Positions 24,793 to 34,905 of a DNA stretch of 64,000 nucleotides are shown here, piece after piece. Position 1 is the stretch's first letter, and each line of letters starts with the position of its first letter. This stretch comes from an uncultured Erysipelotrichaceae bacterium (GTDB lineage: Bacteria; Bacillota_I; Bacilli_A; RFN20; CAG-826). The notes below the pieces were generated by a model that ran no database searches, was not told the origin of the DNA, and was given only the letters and a program-made list of their open reading frames with translations. The position numbers and the translations under genes are program-made. The stretch spans positions 1 through 64,000 of the forward strand of contig CACYSA010000008.1 of the NCBI GenBank assembly GCA_902777015.1. Reading direction: 5' to 3'.

Positions 24793-27729
24793 CTAAGAAA
24801 TCTTAATTAGGAATTTCACTGTATATTTTTTATTCGCTTTATATAAATATTCTTTAGCGATATAAGGACCACAGGCACCTGTACCAATACCTTGCTGGAA
24901 GGCTTGGATAGTAACATAGGTTCCTGTTCTTATTTCATCTTTATTATGTTTCATTTGGATTAACGCTCTATCGGTATAAGGTTTAATACCTAATTCAAAC
25001 GTATCATTTAAGGCGATGAAAGATACTTTATGCTTGTCATTAGAAACACTAACAAATGAGCAATCCATTCTATTACCACTTTCTTGTGGTTTGATATTTG
25101 GTTCTGTCATATCTAAAACATGGCATTTATTACGACCAATCATAAATTGATCAACCATATCAGCGTATGTCTCACCACTTCTAGCGATATATTCGACATC
25201 ATCAAATGAAGAAGGTAAATAGAAACATTTACCAAATCTTGGTAGATATCCTTTAGCGGCAATTGGTTCAATTGTGCTTGTCACAATGATACCTTCATCA
25301 TGACCTTGATATCTATCAGTCACTAGATATTTGCCTCTTTTATTAGTGACTTTTGTTTTAATTTCGATACCGTTATCGATATTTTTGCTTGAGAGATATG
25401 TTTCCTTTTGTGAATAATATGGCTTCATCTTATTAGTGAAAAAATAATCACTATCATTATCAGTTTTCGCTCTATATAAAAGATTATATTCATCATTAGA
25501 TAAGAGTTTATCTTCCCCTATTTTGATTTCTATTTTGCCATTACTAACTTTAAAACAATCTGGTAAAGGCTTATTAGAGATTAAATCTTTAATATGTTTT
25601 TTAATGATTATTTGTTCTTGAGCGATGACTTTATCTTCACCTTTTTTATATGTAGTGATGATTAAAGATAAATTACCATCTATTTCTTTTCCTAAAGGAA
25701 TATTAACTTCTTTTTTACTTAATGGAGGGACATCGAAGATGTATTTATGATGACTTCCATCATTAAAAGCGATATCTAATTCATATTCATTGGAGGAAGT
25801 AAACGCTTGAGTGTTAAATATTTCAAAGACATCATCATGAAGATGTCTTACTCTAATTGGTCTATAAATATATTTAATGATATATGCGCCTGTAGAAGGT
25901 CTTCTATCTGGATAAAATAAGCCATCCACACAGAAATTACCATCGTGTTCCCATTCATGATGATCGCCACCATAGGTATATGAACCATCTTCGTGTAATA
26001 TTGCGTGGTCCACCATTTCCCAAACACAGCCACCGATGATGTTGTCGTATTTATATATTTGTTTCCAATAAGCTTCGCTGTCCCCTGGACCAACGCCCAT
26101 CGCGTGAGCGTATTCGCACATAATATATGGCCGATCATTTAATGGTTTTTGTTTTCTTTTATGTTGACCCACTAGAATGACATTACGCACACTTGGATAC
26201 ATTTCACTACCAACATCATAAGCAATTCTTCTTGAATGAATTGAACTTTCATAATGCACCGGTAAAGAAGAATGGGCTTTTAAATATTCATACATCCGAT
26301 CAGTGTTATAATATCCACCCGCTTCATTACCAAGTGACCACATGATAATAGAGGTATTCGCATGTATCTTATCTCTTTGATATAGACGTGATATGCGGTC
26401 TATATAATGAGCTTCCCAAATCTTATTTTGTGTAATCGTATTAAAGTTAGGAGGAAATTGATTAGAGAAACAACCATGTGTCTCTAAATCATTTTCATCA
26501 ATAATATATAAGCCATATAAATCCGCGAGTTCGATTAATAAAGGATCAGGTGGATAATGCGATGTCCTAATCGTATCGATGTTATATTCTTTACAAATTA
26601 AAATATCTTTTTCGATTTCTTTAGGGGTCATATAATAGCCATTTTTAGGGCCAGTATCATGATGGTTAACGCCATGTACTTTAAATAGGTGGTTATTTAG
26701 ATATAACTTATCCCCAATTATTTTTACATCTTTAAAGCCAACACTTTCTTTAATACAAGATGTCGGAGTCATGATATAGATGTTATAAAGATTTGGGCTT
26801 TCTGCAGTCCATTCTTTAATTTCTAAATCATCAAAGGCGATTTCAGCGACTTTATTATATGTTTTAACGCTTTTTTCTAGTTTTATATTATGACCTTCAA
26901 AGATTACTTTAACTTCAGTGTCATTAAATGCTTCACTTTTAATTAAAAGATTATATCTATCATTGATCTTATGAGTTCTAATATCGATATCATAGATATC
27001 TTCTTTTTCATTAATTCTTAATAAAACATCACGGAATATACCGTTATTTCTAAACATATCTTGGTTTTCTAGATATGAACCATTACACCAACGATGAACA
27101 ACGGCGAGTAGTTCATTATGACCGTTATTAAGATATTTAGAAATATCGAATTCCGCGGTATTATGGCTGCCTTCAGAATAACCAACATATTGTCCGTTGA
27201 TATATAAATCAAGACATGAAGTGACACCTAAAAAGGAAATAATATGATTCTTTTTGTTATCTTGAATATCAAAGGTATGACGATAAACACCAACGAAGTT
27301 ATATTCGTCTTTGGGTTTTCTAATTTTTACTGACATCCCTTGGTCAAAGCCTAACCAAGAAAAACATTTCCCTACTTCATCTTCTTCAGGAATATAGGGA
27401 GGTTTAAATGGAAATTGATATCTAATATTAACGTAAAAAGGATGATAATAACCACGACACTGCCAACAGGAAGGGACATCGATTTTATCAAACTTAATGT
27501 TATCCGTATCTAAGATATCAGGTAAATCTTTAGGATATGGATAAAACTTAAAATCCCAATCACCATTTAGACAGATGACTTTTGATGATTTATATCTTTT
27601 ATCTAACAATGATACTTTGTCGCATTCTTCTTTATTAAGATATGGAATAAAATAACTTCTACCAGATAGCTTATTATCCTGAAATATATTAAAATTACGA
27701 TAGTTAGTTTTATTGATTTGGTATTTCAT
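24793..27729 (-). CDS. lacZ: beta-galactosidase, glycoside hydrolase family 2
   Basis: A 978-residue GH2 enzyme of LacZ type and length. The jelly-roll and Ig-like domains precede a TIM barrel with GVNHHD near 352, the acid/base glutamate in WSLGNEAGG near 470 and the nucleophile in MCEYAHAMG near 538. The C-terminal beta-sandwich (domain 5 type) ends near 978. There is no signal peptide, so it acts in the cytoplasm on imported oligosaccharides. It is the last gene of the rhamnose operon, four bases after the isomerase, which suggests a substrate with both galactose and rhamnose, for example a rhamnogalacturonan fragment. Confidence 0.9.
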   Translation of the reverse strand: MKYQINKTNYRNFNIFQDNKLSGRSYFIPYLNKEECDKVSLLDKRYKSSKVICLNGDWDFKFYPYPKDLPDILDTDNIKFDKIDVPSCWQCRGYYHPFYVNIRYQFPFKPPYIPEEDEVGKCFSWLGFDQGMSVKIRKPKDEYNFVGVYRHTFDIQDNKKNHIISFLGVTSCLDLYINGQYVGYSEGSHNTAEFDISKYLNNGHNELLAVVHRWCNGSYLENQDMFRNNGIFRDVLLRINEKEDIYDIDIRTHKINDRYNLLIKSEAFNDTEVKVIFEGHNIKLEKSVKTYNKVAEIAFDDLEIKEWTAESPNLYNIYIMTPTSCIKESVGFKDVKIIGDKLYLNNHLFKVHGVNHHDTGPKNGYYMTPKEIEKDILICKEYNIDTIRTSHYPPDPLLIELADLYGLYIIDENDLETHGCFSNQFPPNFNTITQNKIWEAHYIDRISRLYQRDKIHANTSIIMWSLGNEAGGYYNTDRMYEYLKAHSSLPVHYESSIHSRRIAYDVGSEMYPSVRNVILVGQHKRKQKPLNDRPYIMCEYAHAMGVGPGDSEAYWKQIYKYDNIIGGCVWEMVDHAILHEDGSYTYGGDHHEWEHDGNFCVDGLFYPDRRPSTGAYIIKYIYRPIRVRHLHDDVFEIFNTQAFTSSNEYELDIAFNDGSHHKYIFDVPPLSKKEVNIPLGKEIDGNLSLIITTYKKGEDKVIAQEQIIIKKHIKDLISNKPLPDCFKVSNGKIEIKIGEDKLLSNDEYNLLYRAKTDNDSDYFFTNKMKPYYSQKETYLSSKNIDNGIEIKTKVTNKRGKYLVTDRYQGHDEGIIVTSTIEPIAAKGYLPRFGKCFYLPSSFDDVEYIARSGETYADMVDQFMIGRNKCHVLDMTEPNIKPQESGNRMDCSFVSVSNDKHKVSFIALNDTFELGIKPYTDRALIQMKHNKDEIRTGTYVTIQAFQQGIGTGACGPYIAKEYLYKANKKYTVKFLIKIS

Positions 27730-27733
27730 TTAC

Positions 27734-29152
27734 TTATCTAGTAATAATATCCACTGGAACATTTAAAATCTTCGCTACTTTTAAGATAGTATCGATATGA
27801 CGACCACTGCCAGCGGCCATATGATGAGTTGGGCCAGCTTCGTTCCATCTATTAGAAAATTCTCTAGCGCCACATGAGAATCTTGTTCTCATATTTGTGT
27901 CACCAAAGGTGAAGATTGGACCTTCTTCATTTACGCCTTCTGCAACCACAAATTTGAAATTACCATCTTTATCTTGGGTAATACCTAAATAAGTCACAGG
28001 ACCTAAATGTGGATAGAACTGTGTGAGATATCCTCCACCAGTCTTACCGTGGAATACTGGAACAATTTTCATTGTTGGTTTTTTACTTGATATAGCAGCA
28101 TCCCCACTACCAGAATGACCAATGATACAAATATCTTTATCAAAATCAATTGAGTACATTTCGCTTAATTGGCCAGTACCGGATATTGTTTTCATAATGG
28201 ACATCGCCATTGCCACTTTCATATCACCTTCAACGGCGCAAGCAGTACCTTGCTTAATTAACATTGAGAAAGCAGGAATAAGCATACTATCTAATACACC
28301 AGCTTGGCCTTTAGCAAAGCCATCATAGTGAGAGGCAATTAAGCCTAGTTTTTCTTCTTTGACCCACTTTTCAAAAGCAACGACATATCTAGCCATGTCA
28401 TAGACTTTTTCAATCGTGCCTCCACCTTCAATATCAAATGTATCTAATATTTCTTGTGCTTTAGCTTTAATTAATTTGTCATCTTTAATATCATCAGCGA
28501 TAGCCCACATCTTTTCCCAATCGAATTGTTTGGTATATAAGAACATGCGGTTATATAAATTAGTTTCATCGATATATAAATCCATCATACCTGGATATGG
28601 TCTACCAATTTGAGCGATATTAGTGTCTCTAAATCTTCTTCTCACTTGGGCGGCAACACACCAATCAGCGATTTGTTTATCAACTTCTTGATCTCCGCCT
28701 TCTTTAACACCAGTGACCACTGCGTAGCGTTTACCCGCGCGTTGAAGATCCGCAACTGCTTCACCCACACCACCACAGGCATATAATTCACCTAACCAAG
28801 TAGGTATATCAGTGTGTTCATAATCTGGGACTTTTAATTTTTGAATATTAAATAAGATAATTGGAACATTTAAATCTCTCACCACTGGTAAAAGATTATA
28901 AGAAGTGGAGTATGTTAGCATTTGGCAAAAGACGACGTCGACGTCTTTAGCTCTAAATAAATCAGAGGCTTCGACCGCTAATTCTTTAGAAGTAATTAAT
29001 CCTCCATCCACTAATTCAACTGAATCAGGAATCATCTTTTTAAAGTCTTCAAATTGATCATTAAATTCTTTAACGAGTTGAGGAAATTGCTTTAAGTAGG
29101 CACCAAGTGCCACTGAAAATACACCAACACGTGCTTTTGTTTCTACTAACAT
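27734..29152 (-). CDS. L-fucose/L-arabinose-type isomerase, probable L-rhamnose isomerase
   Basis: A 472-residue member of the fucose/arabinose isomerase fold, not of the RhaA family normally used for rhamnose. Visible segments include VVFCQMLTYSTS near 75, VEGDMKVAMAMSIMK near 310 and HHMAAGSGRH near 448, as in the conserved C-terminal part of these manganese-dependent isomerases. Between a rhamnulokinase/aldolase gene and a GH2 gene it most likely converts L-rhamnose to L-rhamnulose, as no RhaA is present; this is inference from context. Start ATG with AGGTGA upstream. Confidence 0.78.
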   Translation of the reverse strand: MLVETKARVGVFSVALGAYLKQFPQLVKEFNDQFEDFKKMIPDSVELVDGGLITSKELAVEASDLFRAKDVDVVFCQMLTYSTSYNLLPVVRDLNVPIILFNIQKLKVPDYEHTDIPTWLGELYACGGVGEAVADLQRAGKRYAVVTGVKEGGDQEVDKQIADWCVAAQVRRRFRDTNIAQIGRPYPGMMDLYIDETNLYNRMFLYTKQFDWEKMWAIADDIKDDKLIKAKAQEILDTFDIEGGGTIEKVYDMARYVVAFEKWVKEEKLGLIASHYDGFAKGQAGVLDSMLIPAFSMLIKQGTACAVEGDMKVAMAMSIMKTISGTGQLSEMYSIDFDKDICIIGHSGSGDAAISSKKPTMKIVPVFHGKTGGGYLTQFYPHLGPVTYLGITQDKDGNFKFVVAEGVNEEGPIFTFGDTNMRTRFSCGAREFSNRWNEAGPTHHMAAGSGRHIDTILKVAKILNVPVDIITR

Positions 29153-29162
29153 AATTATTCAC

Positions 29163-31391
29163 CTATTTCTTATTTAAGAAATCCCAACGGACAACATCTT
29201 CAATTTTAAACAAATGAATGAGTTGTTCCATCGCTTCATCGCTGATGGTATTTAGAATTGGGCGACTACCAATAATATTGTATATTGTTGCGGATTTTTC
29301 AATAGTTTCCACTAAACCAAAGGCTTCATCTAAGCTCTTACCAGCACCATAAATGCCATGCAATGACCATAAGACCGCTCTAAAATCATGGAACTTTTTA
29401 GCGGTGGCTTCACCAATCTCTTTAGTGCCACACAACATCCATGGTAAGACACCAACACCTTCTGGGAAAACAACCACACATTCAGTGGACATTTGCCATA
29501 ATGTGTGTGAGAACTTAGCTTCATCTAATTCATGAACATATGTCATCGCTAAGATATTAGTAGGATGGCAGTGCATCACTACTCTATTTTCTGGATCAAC
29601 TTCAAGTCTTGCCATATGGGACATAATATGGGCAGGGAATTCACTAGTGAATCTACCACCATCTTCAAAGCCCCATAATAATTCAGCGTGTTTACCATCT
29701 TTAGCAATACGAACAATACCTAAATTGTTTCTTGGATCACCTTCAACGTTTTTAAAATATTTACCAGTGCCAGTAACTAGGAATATTTTGCCAATGAGTG
29801 GAGAGGCATCAAAATCAGCGGATTCCACACCCATAAAATCAATTGTCCTAATGACATGATTTAAGTCTAAGTATTCTTTAACTTCTTCTTCCTTTAAGAT
29901 ATATGAAATATTGCCACCATTTCTTTCGTCCCATCCTAGACGATACATATTAGAAGTGGTTTTGCAAAATTCCACTAAAAACGGGGCAGTCATTATGTCT
30001 TTCATAGTAGTTCCTCCTAAATGACTATTTATCTCGCTAACGGGGAATGAACGTTTAACTAGTTCTCTTCCTTCATTAACGTCTTTAACAACTTTTGTGG
30101 CAATTAATTGCATCAATAGATTGCCAATCGCTGTGGCCTCTTTTGGTCCAGCGCATACTTTAATGCCGCATTCATCCGCGGTCATTTGATTTAATAATTC
30201 ATTCGCACATCCACCACCAACGATATTTAAGGTGTTGAATTTACGACCAGTTAATCTTTCTAATTCTTTTAATGAATCACGATATGAGATAGCTAAGGAA
30301 TGATAAACACAGTAAGCAATTTCACCAACACTTGCTTCTCCGATTTTCTTTTTAATCTCTTCGATCATTGAATTAGGGGATATAAAGCATTCATCATTGA
30401 CGTTAATGACTTTGTCATGAACATTCTTTAGGGCTAAATCCACTAATTCAGGGAACGAATATTTATCGTTAAGTTCATGTCTGACTTGTTGAATAATCCA
30501 TAAACCCATGATGTTTTTTTGATATCTAAATAAATAATTAACATCGCCTTCATTGGAATAATTAAATTCCATTGACTTTTTATCAGTGTGACAAATATCT
30601 TCTTCAGCGCCTAATAAAGACCATGTACCACTAGAGATATATGGATCACCAACATTAATAGGCGCAGCGATAATCGCACTAGCGGTATCATGAGTCGCTG
30701 GTAATAATACTGTCGCGTCATAACCGATAAGTTCTTTTATTTCCGCTTTTAATTGACCAACGATATTACCTGGTTGAGTAATTGGTAATAACAATGATTT
30801 ATCAATACCTAATTTATCTAATAATCCTTCATCCCAGGTATGAGTTAAATGATTAACTAAACCTGTAGAAGTCGCATTTGTGTATTCTTGTTTTTTAATA
30901 CCGGTTAATAAGAAATTGAGATAATCCGGTAACATCAGCATTGTTTTTGCTTTTTTAATCTTAGAAGTCAAAACGTCATCGTATAGCTGATAGATGGTAT
31001 TGAATGGTTGATATTGAATACCAGTTTTCTTATATATCTCTTCGAATTTAATGATGTTATGAACTTTTAATGAGGCTTCTTTACCGCGTTTATCACGATA
31101 ACAATATATTTCCCCTATTAATTGGTCCTTATCATCAAGTAAGGCATAATCAACCGCCCATGTATCAATAGCGATATATTGCACATCAATATTTTGTTTT
31201 TTGGCTTCTTTTAAACCGTTTAGTATTTCGTTAAATAAATGGCTATGATCCCAAATTAAATGACCATCTTCTCTTTTTGTAGGCCCATTAGAAAAGCGAT
31301 ATATCTCTTTAAGGACTAATTTATTGTCCTTGATATCTCCAACAATATGACGGCCACTACTAGCGCCTATATCAATAGCTAAATAAGACAC
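29163..31391 (-). CDS. rhaB-rhaD: bifunctional rhamnulokinase / rhamnulose-1-phosphate aldolase fusion
   Basis: One 742-residue frame encodes two pathway enzymes. Residues 1 to about 460 are an FGGY-family rhamnulokinase (AIDIGASSGRHIV at the N-terminus, AIDTWAVDYALLD near 75, GGGCANELLNQMTADE near 395). Residues 463-742 are a class II aldolase of RhaD type (LGWDERNGGNIS near 485, metal-binding HCHPTN near 607). The kinase would phosphorylate rhamnulose and the aldolase cleave it to dihydroxyacetone phosphate and lactaldehyde. Exactly at the junction, the aldolase ATG is preceded by a perfect AGGAGG at 7 bases inside the coding frame, so a free aldolase may also be made. The start of the frame overlaps the rhamnosidase stop by one base. 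A lost stop codon explains the fusion best. Confidence 0.85.
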   Translation of the reverse strand: MSYLAIDIGASSGRHIVGDIKDNKLVLKEIYRFSNGPTKREDGHLIWDHSHLFNEILNGLKEAKKQNIDVQYIAIDTWAVDYALLDDKDQLIGEIYCYRDKRGKEASLKVHNIIKFEEIYKKTGIQYQPFNTIYQLYDDVLTSKIKKAKTMLMLPDYLNFLLTGIKKQEYTNATSTGLVNHLTHTWDEGLLDKLGIDKSLLLPITQPGNIVGQLKAEIKELIGYDATVLLPATHDTASAIIAAPINVGDPYISSGTWSLLGAEEDICHTDKKSMEFNYSNEGDVNYLFRYQKNIMGLWIIQQVRHELNDKYSFPELVDLALKNVHDKVINVNDECFISPNSMIEEIKKKIGEASVGEIAYCVYHSLAISYRDSLKELERLTGRKFNTLNIVGGGCANELLNQMTADECGIKVCAGPKEATAIGNLLMQLIATKVVKDVNEGRELVKRSFPVSEINSHLGGTTMKDIMTAPFLVEFCKTTSNMYRLGWDERNGGNISYILKEEEVKEYLDLNHVIRTIDFMGVESADFDASPLIGKIFLVTGTGKYFKNVEGDPRNNLGIVRIAKDGKHAELLWGFEDGGRFTSEFPAHIMSHMARLEVDPENRVVMHCHPTNILAMTYVHELDEAKFSHTLWQMSTECVVVFPEGVGVLPWMLCGTKEIGEATAKKFHDFRAVLWSLHGIYGAGKSLDEAFGLVETIEKSATIYNIIGSRPILNTISDEAMEQLIHLFKIEDVVRWDFLNKK
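30003..30018 (-). promoter_or_regulatory. internal ribosome site and start codon of the aldolase part
   Basis: AGGAGG (30013-30018 on the minus strand) lies 7 bases before an in-frame ATG (30003-30005) within the kinase-aldolase fusion. Its quality equals the best sites in the window, and it would allow separate translation of rhaD. Confidence 0.65.
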
Positions 31392-33943
31392 TATTTAAGA
31401 CCTCCAGTTAATGTATAATGGCCACTTCTAAGATTATTAACTTGGCCATTAGGGAATATCACTTCGCAAGATGCACCACATGGAACAGCAATATCCATAT
31501 TCATCATGTCGTTTTTAATAACCCATCTGACTTTAATTTGTCCAAATGGCGTTAAAACATCGCCTTCACACTCTTTGATATCTCCGCCTAATATTGGTTG
31601 TACTTTAAATGTTTCATAACCTGGTTTAATGGCTTCTAAACCTAAGATTCTGCGATATAAGAAATCACCAACAGCGCCAGAAGCATAGTGATTGAAACTA
31701 ATCATGCCACCAGTACCATCTTCAGGAACATTGAGTTTGCCATTATCATCAAGGCCATCAAATCTTTCCCAAATTGTTGTGCCACCAGTGACTACTTCAT
31801 GTAACCAAGAAGGATCTTTAGTTTGTAAAAGCATTTTAAAGGCATCTTCAACGTGATTATTATCCGCTAAAGCGAAAAGGATATAAGGTGTACCTGGGAA
31901 ACCTGTACCAATACGGTAATCATTTTTCTTTACTAATTCCGCTAAATTATCCGCAGCTATAAGTCTTATCTCATCATCAAACATCTTAAAGTGAATTGGT
32001 AAAACATAAGCTGTTTGGAATTCTTTCTTTAATAACTTGCCTTGGCCATCAGTTAATACTGAAGAATAGGCATCTGCTACTTTATTACTTAGTTCTTCAT
32101 ACTTTTTAGCGTCTTCTTCTTTACCTAAGATATTAGCTATTTCACTTAATCGTTTAGATGTGAAATATAAAGAAGCAGTTGCGGTCCATTTATGTCTAGA
32201 TTGACATTCACCCATTGATTCTCCTGGTGCAACCCAGTCACCAAAATGGATGAATGAAATATTGCTCCAAATATATCTTTTCTTACCAAAACTTAAGAAG
32301 TTAGCCCACCACTTACAGGCATTAACATATTTCACCATCGTGTGATAGTTTTCTTCTAAAACTGTCTTATCGCCTTTAGCCATATAAATAGCGTAAGGAA
32401 CATTAACACAAGCATCACCCCAGAAATCGATAGCGACTGTTGGGAATGTTGCGGGCATACCATATCCCTTATGTGGGACTGTAGAAGGTATACCACCCGA
32501 CTTAAGTTGTTCCACTCTTAAGTCTTTTAACCATTTTGTTAAGAAATTAGTTAATTCAAAATTGTATGTGGCGACAGGGGCAAAGACATTAATGTCACCA
32601 GTCCAACCCATTCTCTCATCTCTTTGAGGACAATCAGTTGGTATTTCATATAAATTAGATTTCGCAGACCAAATGATGTTTTGCTGTAATCTATTTAATA
32701 ATTCGTTATCTGATTTCCATGAACCATTAATGGCAATATCGCTATAGCAAACGATAGCTTCCACTTCTAAATCACGGTAATCAATACCAGTAACTTCAAT
32801 ATATCTAAAGCCATAATAAGTTAGTTCACTATGGTATTCTTGTTCACCATCTTTAGCGATATATGTCGCTGTTTGTTTAGCGGTTCTTAATAAAGCAGTA
32901 TTAATATGACCATCTTCTTTTAATATTTCCGCATGCTTAACAACAATCTTTTGTCCTTTTTTCGCAGACTTAATATGTAATACTGATAAACCAGCAAAGT
33001 TTTGACCAAAGTCATAGATGACACTATCGTCTTTAACGTAAAAACTAATTGGTTTTAATCTTTCTTTTTCCACAACTGGTGAACCATATTCCGCGATTAA
33101 TTTAGGTGAAACACGTGGCTTTTCAATACTTGCTTTATGATAGTTAACTTTATCTAAATCAATTGTCGCGTCATAAGTTTCGCCATCATAGATGTCCGCC
33201 ATAAGGAAATTACCATCAGTAGAGACATCAAATGTTTCATCACTAATATAGACTTGAGAAGAACCGTCTTCATATTGAATATGCAATTCTAAAATGAGCG
33301 CTTGTCTATCAGCATATAATCTATTTTTTCTAGTCATGATATATGAGCCAACTGCCCAACCACCCGCAATAACAGCGGTCAATGTGTTGTCTTTATTGAG
33401 CATTTCACTCACATCATAGACTTGGTATTGTAAATAATGTTCATAGCTAGTAAAGCCTGGAGCTAAATATCTATTGCCAACTTTATTACCGTTTAAATAA
33501 AGATTATAAATACCTAAAGCGGAAGCATAGATCTTCGCACTTTTAATCTTTTTATCAATGGTGATTTTCTTTCTAAAGAGCATTGGTTTAGGAGAAATGG
33601 ATTTCTCTTTAAAGCGATACTCTTTATCACTAATCCATTTACCAACCCATGGATCGTTTAATTTTCCAGTTTCAAAATAAGTCACAGCTTCATCTTTTTC
33701 ATCGTTAGAATCAACCGCGATAACTTTCACTTCATAACGGCTATAAGGTTTTAATCTTTCGCCTTCATATCTCACTGGTTGAATCTTATTAATCTTCTTT
33801 TCAAAACCATTAATCGATATAACCGCAGATTTAAGAACTGTTTCTTGTTTGTCTGATTCGATATAGAAAGTTATTGTAGGATTTAAATTATCGGTGACTA
33901 ATCCTAATTGGACATTATCGACACATAGATTTCTAATCTTCAT
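31391..33943 (-). CDS. alpha-L-rhamnosidase, glycoside hydrolase family 78
   Basis: An 850-residue GH78 enzyme that removes terminal alpha-L-rhamnose. An N-terminal Ig-like domain (to about 90), a concanavalin-like rhamnosidase domain, then the (alpha/alpha)6 barrel carrying DCPQRDERMGWTGD near 441 with the acidic residues of the active site, WGDACVNVPYAIY near 500 and TTIWERFD near 726 supplying a further catalytic Glu. There is no signal peptide, so it probably acts on imported oligosaccharides. It heads the operon with the fused RhaB-RhaD, the isomerase and the beta-galactosidase, and is divergent from a DeoR-type regulator. Confidence 0.9.
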   Translation of the reverse strand: MKIRNLCVDNVQLGLVTDNLNPTITFYIESDKQETVLKSAVISINGFEKKINKIQPVRYEGERLKPYSRYEVKVIAVDSNDEKDEAVTYFETGKLNDPWVGKWISDKEYRFKEKSISPKPMLFRKKITIDKKIKSAKIYASALGIYNLYLNGNKVGNRYLAPGFTSYEHYLQYQVYDVSEMLNKDNTLTAVIAGGWAVGSYIMTRKNRLYADRQALILELHIQYEDGSSQVYISDETFDVSTDGNFLMADIYDGETYDATIDLDKVNYHKASIEKPRVSPKLIAEYGSPVVEKERLKPISFYVKDDSVIYDFGQNFAGLSVLHIKSAKKGQKIVVKHAEILKEDGHINTALLRTAKQTATYIAKDGEQEYHSELTYYGFRYIEVTGIDYRDLEVEAIVCYSDIAINGSWKSDNELLNRLQQNIIWSAKSNLYEIPTDCPQRDERMGWTGDINVFAPVATYNFELTNFLTKWLKDLRVEQLKSGGIPSTVPHKGYGMPATFPTVAIDFWGDACVNVPYAIYMAKGDKTVLEENYHTMVKYVNACKWWANFLSFGKKRYIWSNISFIHFGDWVAPGESMGECQSRHKWTATASLYFTSKRLSEIANILGKEEDAKKYEELSNKVADAYSSVLTDGQGKLLKKEFQTAYVLPIHFKMFDDEIRLIAADNLAELVKKNDYRIGTGFPGTPYILFALADNNHVEDAFKMLLQTKDPSWLHEVVTGGTTIWERFDGLDDNGKLNVPEDGTGGMISFNHYASGAVGDFLYRRILGLEAIKPGYETFKVQPILGGDIKECEGDVLTPFGQIKVRWVIKNDMMNMDIAVPCGASCEVIFPNGQVNNLRSGHYTLTGGLK

Positions 33944-33985
33944 AAATGCTCCCTATTAATACTTATGTGAGGTATCACTCTTATT

Positions 33986-34091
33986 TTATCTTAAGATAAG
34001 ATAAATAAAAATGAGAAAATAACGATTATGAAAAGTTGGGAAATACGCATATTGATATAGGTAAATGAGCGGAAACAAGCAGAAATGAGCA
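33986..34091. promoter_or_regulatory. candidate operators between the rhamnose operon and deoR-type gene
   Basis: The gap holds a perfect 14-bp palindrome TTATCTTAAGATAA (33986-33999) near the rhamnosidase promoter and two direct copies of AAATGAGC (34063-34070 and 34083-34090) 20 bases apart, with a weaker AAATGAGA at 34009. The AAATGAGCA word recurs ahead of both GH3 genes. The DeoR-type protein is an obvious candidate to bind one of these sites. Confidence 0.5.
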
Positions 34092-34152
34092 TAAATTACT
34101 TATTATTACCATAAATATGGTGATAAAATCATAAACGACACGAGGAATTAAT

Positions 34153-34905
34153 ATGAAAGACTTAGAAAGATTAGACAATATTCTTAATTACGTAAAGAAA
34201 CACCACTCTGCGACTGTTGAAAGTCTCGCTAAAGAGTTTTATGCTTCACCAAGCACAATTAGAAGAGATTTAACAGCTTTAGAAAAAACAGGTATGATTC
34301 ACCGCACTCATGGTGGCGCGATTTATAATGACCGCATTAAAGAAGTATCTATCTTAGTAAGAAAGAAAGAAAACGAAGCGGTTAAAAACGAACTTGCCGC
34401 TATCGCTAGTAAATATATTCCAGAATTTAATTCTATCTTCATTGATAATTCATCAACATGTTTACAGCTAATTAAGTATCTAGATTTAAATAAGAAACTT
34501 GTCGTTACTAATTCCTTAATCATGGTTTCAGAAATTAAATCTTTCTATGACGCCAATATCATTTTCTTAGGTGGTGAATACGATTTAGATACGATGTCCT
34601 CTACTGGTCCATTAGCGATTGAAAACCTCAATGATTTCCATCTTGATTTAATGGTGCAGTCCACTGCTTTCGTTGATATAGATGGAGCGTATGAAAATGA
34701 ATTTAAAGTATCAATCATTAAAAAAGTCGCTAGAGAAAGATCCACTAAGCATGTTTTAATATTTGATAAATCTAAATTAGAAAAGAACGCTTCATATAAA
34801 TCTAGTTCATTAGAAAACTTTGACACAATTGTTTGTGATTTAAGCGATGAAGAAATCGCTAAATTTAAAGAACAAAAGCCATTCTTAAACATTCAAAACA
34901 AATAG
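34153..34905 (+). CDS. DeoR-family transcriptional regulator
   Basis: A 250-residue sugar-operon repressor. The N-terminal helix-turn-helix is typical (ILNYVKKHHSATVESLAKEF then SPSTIRRDLTALEKTGMIHRTHGGA). The C-terminal DeoRC sensor domain has FIDNSSTC near 98 and the GGEYDLDT region near 140, where sugar phosphates bind. The ATG follows GAGGAA at 7 bases. It is divergent from the rhamnose operon and most likely responds to rhamnulose 1-phosphate or a related intermediate. Its end overlaps the convergent lipoprotein gene by 21 bases. Confidence 0.88.
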   Translation: MKDLERLDNILNYVKKHHSATVESLAKEFYASPSTIRRDLTALEKTGMIHRTHGGAIYNDRIKEVSILVRKKENEAVKNELAAIASKYIPEFNSIFIDNSSTCLQLIKYLDLNKKLVVTNSLIMVSEIKSFYDANIIFLGGEYDLDTMSSTGPLAIENLNDFHLDLMVQSTAFVDIDGAYENEFKVSIIKKVARERSTKHVLIFDKSKLEKNASYKSSSLENFDTIVCDLSDEEIAKFKEQKPFLNIQNK

